From Peptoniphilus lacydonensis (lineage in GTDB: Bacteria; Bacillota; Clostridia; Tissierellales; Peptoniphilaceae): a stretch of 64,000 nt of DNA. The stretch lies in assembly GCF_900106515.1 (NCBI RefSeq), contig NZ_FNWF01000003.1, forward strand, positions 1 through 64,000, read 5' to 3'. Below the pieces are notes generated by a model. That model made no database searches and had not been told where the DNA came from. It saw only the letters and a list, made by a program, of their open reading frames with translations. Below are positions 27,724 through 36,971 of this stretch, one piece after another. Position numbers and translations under genes: made by a program. The number at the start of each line of letters is the position of its first letter. Positions within the stretch are counted from its first letter, which is position 1.

Positions 27724-27949
27724 TATGAATGTTCTCCTTTTCTTTTAATTTTTCTTCTCTTTTTCTATCATTGATTTTCTCCATTAATTCTTCCAGGCTA
27801 ATATTGTTCCTCCTTAGAGTTACAATTATTTCTTCATTTTCAACTTGTATTTCTTCATCGCAAATTTCCTTGTATTTTGTATTTAAATCTTTCAATTTAT
27901 CTTCTATTTTTTTCTTTTTGTTCCTAATACTTATAAGTTTTCTGTTCAC
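27710..27949 (-). CDS. DUF4315 family small ICE protein
   Basis: A 79-residue, highly charged helical protein (MNRKLISIRNKKKKIEDKL, with LEELMEKINDRKREEK) of the DUF4315 type that lies between VirB4/CD1108 and CD1107 genes in related elements. GGGAGATATTAT precedes a GTG start. It overlaps the next gene by 14 bases. Probably a coiled-coil partner of the transfer channel; the precise function is unknown. Confidence 0.82.
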   Translation of the reverse strand: MNRKLISIRNKKKKIEDKLKDLNTKYKEICDEEIQVENEEIIVTLRRNNISLEELMEKINDRKREEKLKEKENIHNEEI

Positions 27950-27963
27950 ATAATATCTCCCTT

Positions 27964-30537
27964 CTATCTAGGTCTTCCAAAACCATAAAAGTGTGATTTC
28001 CAATATTTTGAATTTATTGATGTGTATTGAATCGGATCTCCTGCGTGAATCATCATTCCGTTACCTGCGTATATTCCTACATGAGATATTGGTGTTCCAC
28101 TGTTATATGTTGAGTGAAAAAATATAATATCTCCAGGTTGAGCTTCACTTGGACTTACTGGATTACAATAGTCTTTGTATATTCTCCATGCAGTTGTTCT
28201 TGGCATTCTCTTTACACCAGACTTTGTAAATGACCAACATACAAAACCTGAACAGTCAAAGTTAGATGGTCCACTTGCTCCAAACACATATCTTTTGCCT
28301 ATATGTTTTTCTGCTTCATTAAATAAGGCTTTGGCAGTAGCTGAATCAAAAGCAAGACCAGGATTTCCAAAGTTTGGATTATCTACTATTTCTCCTAAGT
28401 CCCCATTACCTGATCCAAAAACATCACCCATATTCCCCTTAGCTTCAAGAAGAGCTTCATAATGAACTACATTGTCTGGATAATCTTTAAATATTTCCCT
28501 AACTACTTCATCCATTTCTTTTTTCTTTAAAGTTACAATTAACTTTTTATATTCGTACTCTTCTTTTTCATAGCTAGTATAAGGATTGCCACGACTATCA
28601 TATCTAGTTCTTGCTACTGTTCTTGTTCTAATCTCAATTTCTTCTTTAAAATCAAGCTTATACATCTTATCGAAAAGTTCTTTTAAAATTCCTTTTACTT
28701 CAGATGCTGATTTTACTTCTCCACATCTTGAAGTTATATAGGATAAAAGTTCATGGGTATTATGACCAATTTCTCCTTCTTTGTTTATGATATATTCGTC
28801 ATATCCAGGATGACTTGTTTTTACACTTTCGATTTGTGATTGTAGGTCATATTCCATTGATGAAAATTCTTGATTAACTTCACTTAGAACTGTGTCTTGT
28901 GATAGGTATGTTGTTGTCATTACTGAGTTTACTGAATTGCTTAGTCCACTCATACCAACACTTCCACCACCAATCATGATTGATAGCATGAGACCTAGCC
29001 CTATTACTAGAAATAGAACCATCTTACTTTTTCTTACGATTAGCTCTTTAGAAGCCTTGCCTAAACTTAAAATAGCTTTTTTAACTCTATCCACAAGTCT
29101 TGTTTCGTGCTTTTTAGCTATCATGCTTTTCATTTGTTTTCTCTGGTAAAACTTTTTAAATCTATTTTTCTTTATATAGGCATCTGACTTTTTTAAATCT
29201 TCTAAGCCACTTTTAAACTCCAACTTACTTTTTCTCTTTCTTATTTTCTTATCTATTTTAGATAGCTTTTTTAAGGACTTTTTCTTTTTGTCTAACTTAT
29301 ACTTCCTTATTCCATGCTGGAGTTTAGAGCTTACATTAGCGACTTTTTCTCCAGATTCTACACCAGTATTGTCAGATCCTGAACTTAGATAATCTCTCAC
29401 TAACTCTGATGACTTAGCTCCAGATAATAAAACCCCAGAAGATAGACTTCCTTTAGTTTTATTCTTTAAGATATTATCCTTTAGCTTACTTTTAGACTTT
29501 TCAAGCTCTCCAATCTTTTTATCTGATATAAAGTCTTTAACATCTTGTGCTTTCTTAGAATCTTTCGTTGTAACTTTCTTAGATTCATTTTTTAAGTCAT
29601 CAATTTTCTTTCGAGTAAATTTATCACTTTCATAATTTTTTCTCTTGTAGTAAGTCTTCTTTTTATTAACTTTCCTTTGTTCTGAAGGTTTTAGGCTTGT
29701 TTCCTTTTCTTCCTTTATAAATTCTTGATTATTGTCTTTAAACTCAGGATTATCAAATGTTTTATCTGTATCAACTTGGCTTAGCTTACTCTCTTTATCT
29801 ATCTCTTTAGAAAATTTTTCCTTATCTCTAAACTTCTTTTCTTGATAAAGCTTTTGTTTTTTATCGATATTAGCATTACTGTCGTTCTTACTTACTTCAT
29901 CTTTAACAAGCTTATCTTTTCTATATACTCTCTTACTTTTCTTTGCTTCGATAGGTTTATCTTCGCTTGTCTGGATTCGCTTAGACTCTTTCTCGTTGAT
30001 TTTGTCTTGGAATTTATCCTTACTATGGATAAGCTTATCCTCATAATTTTTAAGAACTTGTCTTTTACTTGATGGTTTCTTATTGCTTATTGGTTGAGCC
30101 TTAGCTGAAATATCATCTGTTGTTAGTTTATTAGAATTAATATTTCTACTGTTTTCACTATCAAAATTTACTTTTTTAAGGTCTACATCTAAGTCTTCAC
30201 CACGTTTAAAGCTTTCATCTGTCCTTATTTCAAGATTAGTTTGTTTTGTTTCTTCAGCCTTATTCTTATTATCTAAAACTTCTTTTCTAATTCTTTCTTT
30301 GTTTTTAGACTTCTGAAAATCTTTTAGTTTATCTTGTTTTTGATCTTTAGCTAATACATTCTCATGAATAAGTTTAGATTCTTTTTCTGAAATTTTATCT
30401 CCGAACCTATCCTTAGTCTTAATAATCTTATTGGTATAATCATCTGAATGAACAAGTTTACTATCCATATTCTTTTCAGGAGCGTCCCTATTTCGTATAA
30501 TTTTCTTTTGAAAATCTTTTTTTAGTTTTTTATCCAT
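27964..30537 (-). CDS. CD1108-family NlpC/P60 hydrolase of the transfer channel
   Basis: 857 residues. The first 500 are extremely Lys/Asp/Ser-rich and unfolded-looking, with a recurrent LIHS-KDKFxDKIxEKESK-like unit (about residues 23-60 and 168-192). A transmembrane helix follows (near 520; KMVLFLVIGLGLMLSIMIGG), then an extracellular region and a C-terminal NlpC/P60 peptidase with catalytic Cys in FDCSGFVCW (near 762), His in SHVGIYAG and a third polar residue near IHAGD. This is the peptidoglycan hydrolase of Tn1549-like conjugation systems, opening the wall for the channel. The N-terminal charged part is much longer than needed for anchoring. Confidence 0.92.
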   Translation of the reverse strand: MDKKLKKDFQKKIIRNRDAPEKNMDSKLVHSDDYTNKIIKTKDRFGDKISEKESKLIHENVLAKDQKQDKLKDFQKSKNKERIRKEVLDNKNKAEETKQTNLEIRTDESFKRGEDLDVDLKKVNFDSENSRNINSNKLTTDDISAKAQPISNKKPSSKRQVLKNYEDKLIHSKDKFQDKINEKESKRIQTSEDKPIEAKKSKRVYRKDKLVKDEVSKNDSNANIDKKQKLYQEKKFRDKEKFSKEIDKESKLSQVDTDKTFDNPEFKDNNQEFIKEEKETSLKPSEQRKVNKKKTYYKRKNYESDKFTRKKIDDLKNESKKVTTKDSKKAQDVKDFISDKKIGELEKSKSKLKDNILKNKTKGSLSSGVLLSGAKSSELVRDYLSSGSDNTGVESGEKVANVSSKLQHGIRKYKLDKKKKSLKKLSKIDKKIRKRKSKLEFKSGLEDLKKSDAYIKKNRFKKFYQRKQMKSMIAKKHETRLVDRVKKAILSLGKASKELIVRKSKMVLFLVIGLGLMLSIMIGGGSVGMSGLSNSVNSVMTTTYLSQDTVLSEVNQEFSSMEYDLQSQIESVKTSHPGYDEYIINKEGEIGHNTHELLSYITSRCGEVKSASEVKGILKELFDKMYKLDFKEEIEIRTRTVARTRYDSRGNPYTSYEKEEYEYKKLIVTLKKKEMDEVVREIFKDYPDNVVHYEALLEAKGNMGDVFGSGNGDLGEIVDNPNFGNPGLAFDSATAKALFNEAEKHIGKRYVFGASGPSNFDCSGFVCWSFTKSGVKRMPRTTAWRIYKDYCNPVSPSEAQPGDIIFFHSTYNSGTPISHVGIYAGNGMMIHAGDPIQYTSINSKYWKSHFYGFGRPR

Positions 30538-30544
30538 ATCACAC

Positions 30545-31498
30545 CTACTTAGCTTCTTCCGGTTTAGTTGTCATTAGCTTATATAGCATGGTGTCTTTAG
30601 GGAACTTATCTATAAAGGGAACAATAGTATTTCCGAAGAATAAGAGTCCTTCACCTGCATTTGAATTAGTTATATAGTTTAGCTGATAAGGTGATATTTT
30701 TAATTTCTTAGCAAGTATATCTCTATCTCCAGATGCTTGATTTAACATTAGAACAAAATCTGTATTATCAAAGATATTTTCAATTTCCTGACTTGTTAAA
30801 AGGTCTTTTACGTTTTGAGTTATACCTGTTGGAATACCTCCCCATTTTCTAAATCTTTTCCAGATTTCTACTGAATATGAAGCAGTTTGTGGGTCTTTTA
30901 ATAAAAGGTGGAACTCATCTATATAGTATCTTGTAGACTTACTTCCTCTATTTAGGGAAACCTTGTTCCAAACTTGGTCTTGAATTACAAGCATACCTAT
31001 TTTTTTAAGTTGTGTTCCTAGCTCTTTTATATCAAAACAAAGCAGTTGCCTATTTAAGTCAACATTTGACCTATTATTAAAGACATTAAGACTTCCCTTA
31101 ACATAAATTTCCATTTCTGTTGCGAGTTTCCTACCAACTCCCTCTTCTTGAGATAGGAGCATATCGTATAAATCTCCTAGTATAGGCATATTTTCTGGTT
31201 TTGGGTCTTCAAAATATTTTTGGTATATCTTTGGTAAGCACCTATCTATAGATGAGAGGATAAGTGAATACAATCCTGACTCATTAATTATTGAAATATT
31301 CTGTATTCCTCCAGGGGTGTTCCATTTCGTTACACCCTTATCTTCTTCATCTACATGGTCATAAACAGCTTTTCTTGGATTAACATATCCTAACATAGTT
31401 GCTACTTCATTAGATATAAAGAAAAACTCACCGTATTTTTCTATAACAGTGAGTTTCCCAAAATTCTTATTTTCAAATGTTTTTAAATTACTTATCAT
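30545..31498 (-). CDS. chimera: BRO-N antirepressor domain fused to VirB4 C-terminus
   Basis: A 317-residue frame joining two unrelated families. Residues 1 to about 85 are a BRO-N domain (FGKLTVIEKYGEFFFISNEV, then a Val-Asp-Glu-Glu-Asp-Lys-Gly stretch, ending SGLYSLILSS). From IDRCLPKIYQKYF onward it is the last 230 residues of a VirB4/TraE ATPase: LLCFDIKELGTQLKKIGM, Walker B region RYYIDEFHLLL, then IWKRFRKWGGIPTGITQNV. The Walker A half of VirB4 is absent. The join is in frame and the start overlaps the upstream fragment by four bases. In related elements BRO, VirD4, TrbL-like, PrgI and VirB4 genes lie in this order, so one deletion would explain the fusion and the missing genes. Confidence 0.88.
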   Translation of the reverse strand: MISNLKTFENKNFGKLTVIEKYGEFFFISNEVATMLGYVNPRKAVYDHVDEEDKGVTKWNTPGGIQNISIINESGLYSLILSSIDRCLPKIYQKYFEDPKPENMPILGDLYDMLLSQEEGVGRKLATEMEIYVKGSLNVFNNRSNVDLNRQLLCFDIKELGTQLKKIGMLVIQDQVWNKVSLNRGSKSTRYYIDEFHLLLKDPQTASYSVEIWKRFRKWGGIPTGITQNVKDLLTSQEIENIFDNTDFVLMLNQASGDRDILAKKLKISPYQLNYITNSNAGEGLLFFGNTIVPFIDKFPKDTMLYKLMTTKPEEAK

Positions 31499-31803
31499 AA
31501 GCTTTGCTCCTTATGTTTATTCTTAACTTTATCCTTACTGATGGTGTCTTTAGCCATATCTTTAAACTTATTTATTGTCTTCGTTATCGAATCTTTTCTA
31601 TCGGCCTTTCTTTCAGAAGCCTTAACTGCTTTTTTAAAGGCGTGTTCCATAACTTTTATATCCTTAGATTGAAAAAACACAGAGTGGTTACCAGTTTCCT
31701 TATCTTTCATAACAGAAAACTTCACTCCGTGTTTATTTAAAATTTTCTTTAGTTCTTTTAACTCAGGATCTTTTAGATTAATTTCTTCTAACTGTCCCTT
31801 TTT
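31495..31803 (-). pseudogene. PcfB-like (DUF3801-type) fragment
   Basis: An open frame of about 102 codons without a clear start, opening after TAG at 31804-31806. It contains LKELKKILNKHGVKFSVMKD, then HSVFFQSKDIKVMEHAF and a lysine-rich tail, matching the C-terminal half of PcfB-type proteins that support relaxosome-coupling steps. An internal ATG at 31725 could yield 76 residues. The front is replaced by a serine recombinase scrap in another frame. Confidence 0.65.
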
Positions 31804-31898
31804 CTATCCTTGTTAGCAATGGTGTTTCTGTTTTGTGCTCTCCTAAGTCTAATCTCTTGTGCCTTTTCAAAGTCTTCTCTTGATTTAATTGGCTCGTG
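31788..31898 (-). pseudogene. serine recombinase internal fragment
   Basis: Thirty-six codons reading HEPIKSREDFEKAQEI and LRRAQNRNTIANKD, the segment of large serine recombinases just before the zinc-ribbon domain (compare NHEAIVSREDFEKVQ in the recombinase at 44710-46272). It is joined upstream to a truncated Xre gene and downstream to the PcfB-like fragment, with no complete domain left. Confidence 0.65.
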
Positions 31899-32032
31899 AT
31901 GATTTTATCGAAGGATTATGCCTTCCATTTTCTAAAGATCCTACAGTCTGCCTTGATACTTCAAGGATTTTAGCAAGGTCTTCCTGAGTAATCTCTTTTT
32001 TTTTTGCGAATTTCTTCTAACTTATTTTTCAC
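31885..32032 (-). pseudogene. truncated, frameshifted Xre-family regulator
   Basis: From a GTG at 32032 the peptide begins VKNKLEEIRKKK and, one frame over, continues EITQEDLAKILEVSRQTVGS and LENGRHNPS, a clear Cro/CI helix-turn-helix. A run of ten A bases after CGC puts the two halves out of frame; nine would restore it. The C-terminus is cut off at SIKSS by the recombinase scrap. An intact-looking promoter lies just upstream. Confidence 0.75.
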
Positions 32033-32069
32033 ACTTACCGACTTCCAATATCAAGCTAGCTTTACATTT

Positions 32070-32098
32070 ATTACAATCACTTTTGTGTTTTATGTCAA
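32070..32098 (-). promoter_or_regulatory. promoter of the truncated Xre gene
   Basis: TTGACA and TGTAAT separated by 17 bases on the minus strand, about 40 bases before the GTG start. Confidence 0.65.
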
Positions 32099-32196
32099 GT
32101 TTACTTTCCATTTTCTATAAAATAAAATCCGATGTCACACTATATTGCTTTCATCTCCATTTTAGTCTTATCATCAATTATGAGTTTAGTCTTATA

Positions 32197-34538
32197 TTAA
32201 TAATCAAATTCTTTCTTAAATTCATCAATAATTTTAATCATAGTACTTCTGGAAGCTTTCATTAGCTTTAGCATATCTTTGGCATTTTTTATTAAAACTT
32301 GATTTTCTTTTTTGTCCTTGCCCTTTAGGGTATCCATATCTAACTTAAGTTTTATGAGGTATTTTTCTAGGTCGTAAATATTTTGGGTATAGTTTTCTAA
32401 AACTTCTTCACAAAATCCAAGGTCTCTTTCATCATTAAGAAAAATCTCTTTAAAAGAAGTAAGTAACTTAGCCTCATTAATTAGGCTATTTCTAGACGAG
32501 TTTTCTAAAACACTTATAGTTTTTCCTAGTCCTGCTCCTAAGCCTAGACCAAAACTTGCACCTCCTCCAATAATGGCAATACTCCCTCCAGCCATACCTA
32601 ATCCTCCTACCGCTACAGCCCCTCCTCCGAGATAGGCAAGCGACGCACTGGTAAGGGCAGCTCCGCTAAGACCTGCAAAATTAGAACCTATTAGGGCTAC
32701 TGCTATTGGTCCTGTAAATGTTCCAGCTGTAAAGACAGTAATTGCAGCTATGACAGCCGCAATAGATACAGTTTTAATATCAAATTTAAAATCTTTATTA
32801 ATTAACTTAACTTGCTTATTATATGCTTCATTCAAATGGTCTATATAGTTTTCTTTACAATATATACCAGTAAATTCTTTATTTAAAAACTTATGGGCTC
32901 TGTCTTTATTATATTTATTAAAAAATTTATCCAGGGAGCTAAATTCCTTTGATAAACTATATTTACCATCCTGATCCTTTATGACCCTTAGAGGGTAGTA
33001 GGGTTCAAAGAGCATGGCTTCAAATAGGACTAACCTAAACCATGGTTTGGTTGGATTTAGTTTTATAATTTTTTCGTGTAATTTTTCTAAGCTATACCAT
33101 TTAATCTCTGCTCCGGAAACTTGAGTAAAAAATTCGAAACTTTTGCTTATTATCTTCTTCCATTCAGAAAGCCATTTTATCTTTAAATTAAAAATATCAT
33201 CTTTAACAAAATCATCTATATCATTTAAAACCAGATGATACTCGATATTATAAAGAATTTCGGTCTGTTTTAAACTTAGGCCAAATTTATCCCCAATTTT
33301 TTTGTAATAAGCACCGGCAAACGTTTTATTTTTCATCTTTTCATAGGCCCCTCTTATTTTTTTGATATTTCTTCTCTTAAGACCATAATTAATTTCATTT
33401 GTAAGGGCAAGTGCAAACCTACCTATACCCACATAATTAAGAGATAGCCAGTATTTTTGTGTTATTACAGCTTCTCCTAGGTCAAGGCTTGTGAAGATCC
33501 CAGTTGATACAGTTAACATCCTAGTTATTGTTGGGTTATTATTAGGTTTTACTAAATCCCAGTCAATTTTTTTAAAATCTTTTAAAAATTTTACATTTTT
33601 CTCCCTCATTTCTACCCCTAGATGGCGGATAAAGTAAAAACTTCTAACCATACATTCATTGGCAAGGACAGGAAGAGCTTGCTTGCCAAGTTCTAAGCCA
33701 AGACCAAACTCACCACGTAAGTCAAGCCTAAGTACTGAGTCTTTTATTATATGTCACTTCTCATCTCTTTTTATAAGAGTGTGCCGTTAAATAATTTTGA
33801 CAAGAAGAGAGATATAGGCATACCATTTCTAGTATTCATATTCTTAAATAAAGGAAGAACCGACATTTCCTTGGCTAGGCTTAGTATTGGTCCAGGTATA
33901 CCTGTGCCTCCATCTAGGCCGATAGTTCCACTTGATCCTGCCATGTCGCTTACAAGGTGGAAAAACCAAGTTATGATTCCCTTAAAGAGTTTTTCTCCTA
34001 TATTTTCTCCTATAAAAATCTTGCCGTTTTCTGGCACATCAAAGATAGTAAAGTTACCATTTATATCTGTCCCATAAGATTCTCCTGTAAACTGAGTCAA
34101 GATAGAAAAGGCTAAACCTACAAGAGTCGGGTGGTGGGCGAAATCTCTCAAATGATGCTGGAGGCCGCCACCAAAATCATTTGTATTTTTATCACTAGGG
34201 ATAGGAAATTTTTTCTCAAGCGCTCTCACCGCATCAGACAAATTATTAAACTTTTTGCCTAATATAAGTTCTGCTGTCTTTTTTACAAAATCATCTACCT
34301 TATCACTTGCAAGACCTCGTCCCCTTGCTAAGTTAAAATCCCCAACCCAAAGGATATCAAGTAGTCCACAAGTAAGTCCGCTTGCTATAGCTAGCAGATA
34401 ATCCAACTTATCAGCCTTATTAGCTAGTAAATCAAGTTCACTATCCAAATCAAAAATTATTTCACCAAGTTCATATTCTTGTATTTTTCCTTCATTGTAA
34501 GGTTTAAGTTTATATTCTATATCTAAATTCTCTACCAT
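32197..34538 (-). pseudogene. broken conserved gene, glycine-zipper membrane protein
   Basis: Two frames that look like halves of one protein. The first (34538-33771, 255 codons) has QHHLRDFAHHPTLVGLAFSI, then FFHLVSDMAGSSGTIG and GIPGPILSLAKEMSVLPLF. The second is open from 33753, coding well ahead of its first ATG (33651): DSVLRLDLRGEFGLGLELG, then ALPVLANECMVRSFYFIRHL, then a soluble helical region, a Gly/Ala-rich hydrophobic zipper (about 80 residues) and a helical tail. The 17 bases between them contain a frame change and a TGA. From memory, homologues run continuously through this joint; that needs a search. The function of the family is unknown to me; the zipper suggests membrane insertion. 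Confidence 0.65.
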
Positions 34539-34622
34539 ATCGTATTATAATCCTCACTTTATTAGTAAAACTATATTTAACTATATAGTTTTTCCAATAG
34601 TCAATATACTATACTTAAGGGG

Positions 34623-34659
34623 ATAAAAAAAGGCGATTGAGATATAAACTCCTCGCCTT
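34623..34659 (-). terminator. rho-independent terminator after the dead vWA gene
   Basis: AAGGCGA pairs with TCGCCTT around a 16-base loop and is followed by TTTTTT on the minus strand, separating the vWA remnant from the broken gene at 32197-34538. Confidence 0.82.
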
Positions 34660-34741
34660 CATAGCCCTAAATTATTAAATTAGCTTAAAATATAAACTTT
34701 AAACTTATAATCTTGGATTTCCACTAATCAATAACTAAAAT

Positions 34742-35589
34742 TTATCTTCTACTAGCTACATTAAATATCGATTCTAGATTCTTTTTTACCAGATTAAGAA
34801 GTTGACCTGTTGGTTTTTCTATATCTTCTCATAATATTAGTCCATGAGAATATTTAGAATTGTCATTGCAAATGTAGTTAAAGGTTTTTGTATTAATTTT
34901 GCCTATTTTGCCAATTTAAATTGCATTTATTTCTAAATCAGCTTTTATAAGTTTTTTTAATATATCTTTAGTTGGTCCTGGAAAAGTTGAAGCTACATCA
35001 GTTATTATAAATATTATTTTATAGTTTTTCTTATTTTTGATTTGTATTTTGTTTAAGGCTTATATTATAATATATTTCTCTAAGACACGATGCATCGTCT
35101 GTTTTTCCGTAAATTCCATCAATCTTTATTATAGAAGATATAATTTTACTTGAACCTGCTCCTTAGTGTCTTCAAAACTTTTTACTTTATAGTTGTCTTT
35201 TCCAAAAAAACAAGTTTCTGTTAGTAGATTTATTTTTTGATTTGTTTTTGAGATTGTATTTGCAAGTACTCATTAAAGTCATTTAAAGATAAGAGGGTTA
35301 CTGCTAGAGTTTTTCTTGTAGCTTCTATTTTTTCTTTATCCATAGAGAAAGAATTATCTATTAAAAACGATATTTTTATATGCTCAGGCAGTAATTTATC
35401 TTGGGATTCTAAAAAATTTTTATTAAAGATTTTAAGATTTTTGTAATTTCGTTTTTTCTCAGCTTCAACAAATTTAAGATAGCTGTAGATAAGATTATTA
35501 ACATTTAGCTTTCCTTTAGCTTGTCTATTTCTTTCTACGCTTACTTCTTTTTTTGCTGATCCGATTAGTTTTTTCCAGAAATCTTTCAT
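34742..35589 (-). pseudogene. von Willebrand factor A domain protein, heavily decayed
   Basis: The start is intact (ATG at 35589, MKDFWKKLIGSAKKEV) and residues 73-82 give the MIDAS motif LIDNSFSMDK. The frame ends at 35230, but recognisable coding continues in shifting frames: GKDNYKVKSFEDTK, IDGIYGKTDDASCLREIYY, FIITDVASTFPGPTKDILKK, then INAI-stop-IGKIG and a final stretch to 34742. At least two frameshifts and two nonsense codons are present. It was a cytoplasmic vWA protein that bound metal through the DxSxS site; its partner is not evident. Confidence 0.8.
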
Positions 35590-35719
35590 TTATTCTCTTT
35601 AAGCTTTAGTTTTATTTGCATAATAATTAAATAAGTCTAGTTTTTCTCTGCTTATCCCTTAATTTTCTGCTATAAAATTTTTAGAATCTTTTTTGTAGAA
35701 GCTTTGCTACTTTTTTGAT

Positions 35720-35818
35720 CTAATATTTTTCTTCCAGGATCTTTTCCGCATCTTTTCTCGTAGGTTCTAATTTATCCTTTACTTCTTCTTTTTGACTTTC
35801 TTTAATGAATTTTTCCTT
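35720..35818 (-). pseudogene. short lysine/glutamate-rich coding remnant
   Basis: A 32-codon piece (KEKFIKESQKEEVKDKLEPT, then RKDAEKILEEKY) ending TAG with no start, surrounded by sequence broken in all frames from 35590 to 35928. It may be the tail of a gene that once preceded the vWA gene. I cannot assign a family. Confidence 0.35.
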
Positions 35819-35928
35819 AAGACAAAGTAACTACTATGGAGGTTTTTATAGGTGTACTAATTAATGTTATATTCATAATGATTCCTAAAGTAAAGTTTAG
35901 CCAAGGTATTTCAAGATCCTAGGCTTTC

Positions 35929-36315
35929 TTATAACAAGCTTGCGACCATATCGCCGTGCCTTTTTTCATCATCCCTAACGCTTTCGATTTCTGGAAACTT
36001 TTTTGCTACTGGAGCATAATTTTCAGAAGCTTTATACTCACCCTTTACAATTTTTGGATATAATCTTTTTTTACCGATTAGCTTATAAAGGATAGGCATA
36101 AAGAAAGCCAAGGTTTTCTTTGGTTTTAAATTTTTCCTTGTAAATTTATGAAAAACCGCAGCATGATGACCCTCCTCTGCTGCAAGCTTTTTAAAAGTAG
36201 CCGCATCATTTTTATCCTTAACTACATCAGCAAGGCTTTGGTACATCAAAACTACATCTAATTCTCCTTGTTGAGATTTTAATAATATTTTCATATCTTC
36301 TTTACTTATAGTCAT
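35929..36315 (-). CDS. ferritin-like diiron protein, rubrerythrin relative
   Basis: 128 residues forming a short four-helix ferritin-like fold. Probable iron ligands are Glu18 (QQGELDVVLMYQ), the EEGHHAAVFHKF segment (Glu47-48, His50-51) and the C-terminal DEKRHGDMV. There is no rubredoxin-like C-terminal domain, so it is a stand-alone erythrin. A hydrophobic LAFFMPILYKLIG stretch lies between the metal helices. GGGAGAGAAT precedes the ATG. Likely a role in peroxide reduction or iron handling in an anaerobe; it stands alone between decayed genes and a repeat region. Confidence 0.82.
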   Translation of the reverse strand: MTISKEDMKILLKSQQGELDVVLMYQSLADVVKDKNDAATFKKLAAEEGHHAAVFHKFTRKNLKPKKTLAFFMPILYKLIGKKRLYPKIVKGEYKASENYAPVAKKFPEIESVRDDEKRHGDMVASLL

Positions 36316-36411
36316 ATTCTCTCCCCTAGTTTTTTATTTTCATTTTATATTGTTAAAAATTTTGATTTATTTTCGCTCTATTTATTATATGAATTTTTAG
36401 ATAAAATGACA

Positions 36412-36455
36412 ATAAAAAACCCGACTTAAAACACTTTATAACATACGTCGGGTAA
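36412..36455 (-). terminator. terminator upstream of the ferritin-like gene
   Basis: ACCCGAC and GTCGGGT pair around a 20-base loop followed by TTTTTTATTG on the minus strand. No protein gene lies in the 500 bases upstream of it, only repeat copies, so it could end a non-coding transcript. Confidence 0.75.
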
Positions 36456-36497
36456 TTTTACTAGTTACTGTTTTTTATTAAATGGGCAACTGATTAT

Positions 36498-36563
36498 ACA
36501 TGACTTGAGTGGTCAGTGTAGATAAAATTTTAATTCTTAAAAAAGCTCGCATGTGGAAATATA
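36498..36563. repeat. intergenic repeat, copy 1
   Basis: Shares CTTGAGTGGTCAGT and the following TAAAA-TTTTAAT, GCTCG-ATGTGG-AATAT blocks with copy 2, but lacks the right half. It lies in the 650-base gene-free stretch 36316-36971, which otherwise shows two terminators and no supported gene. Confidence 0.7.
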
Positions 36564-36657
36564 TATTCTCAATTATTTCTAAATTCTACTAGCTTTTATA
36601 TTAAGAGTATATAAAATTATAAATTCTTACACTTTTTGCATCAACGCTACACTCTCA

Positions 36658-36783
36658 ACATGGCTTGAGTGGTCAGTATGGATAAATTTTAATTTTTTTA
36701 AAAAGCCTCGTATGTGGGAATATGTCAATCAATACGCGTCTTATAATTTATTATATCATTTTGAAGAAAAGAAAAAACAGCCC
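36658..36783. repeat. intergenic repeat, copy 2
   Basis: The fullest copy: CTTGAGTGGTCAGTATGGAT, then AAGCCTCGTATGTGGGAATA, TGTCAATCAATACGCG and ATATCATTTTGAAG, ending AAAAAACAGCCC, which is also one arm of a terminator. CGTAT and ATACG form a possible hairpin inside it. It shares its right half with copy 3. Confidence 0.75.
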
Positions 36784-36799
36784 ACAAAAGGACTGTTTA
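36773..36799 (-). terminator. terminator overlapping repeat copy 2
   Basis: AAACAGTCC and GGGCTGTTT pair around a six-base loop, followed by TTTCTTTT on the minus strand. It lies downstream of the VanZ gene 36972-37388. Confidence 0.75.
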
Positions 36800-36971
36800 A
36801 ATTATCATCTTCTTCTCCTAATTCCATTATTTATACTAGATGCTCTTAAAAACATTGCTATAGAAAGTAATGATTAAAAGTCTATTCAATACTATAAACA
36901 ACTTATCCTTTTTCTTTAACCTAAATATTAATCCAACTAATGTTAAAGTTCTCCCCTAATATAGCTATATA

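Noticed and set aside
33751-34077. Plus-strand frame of 108 codons opposite the broken conserved gene
   Set aside because: No ribosome binding site, and the opposite strand codes clearly with family-like motifs.
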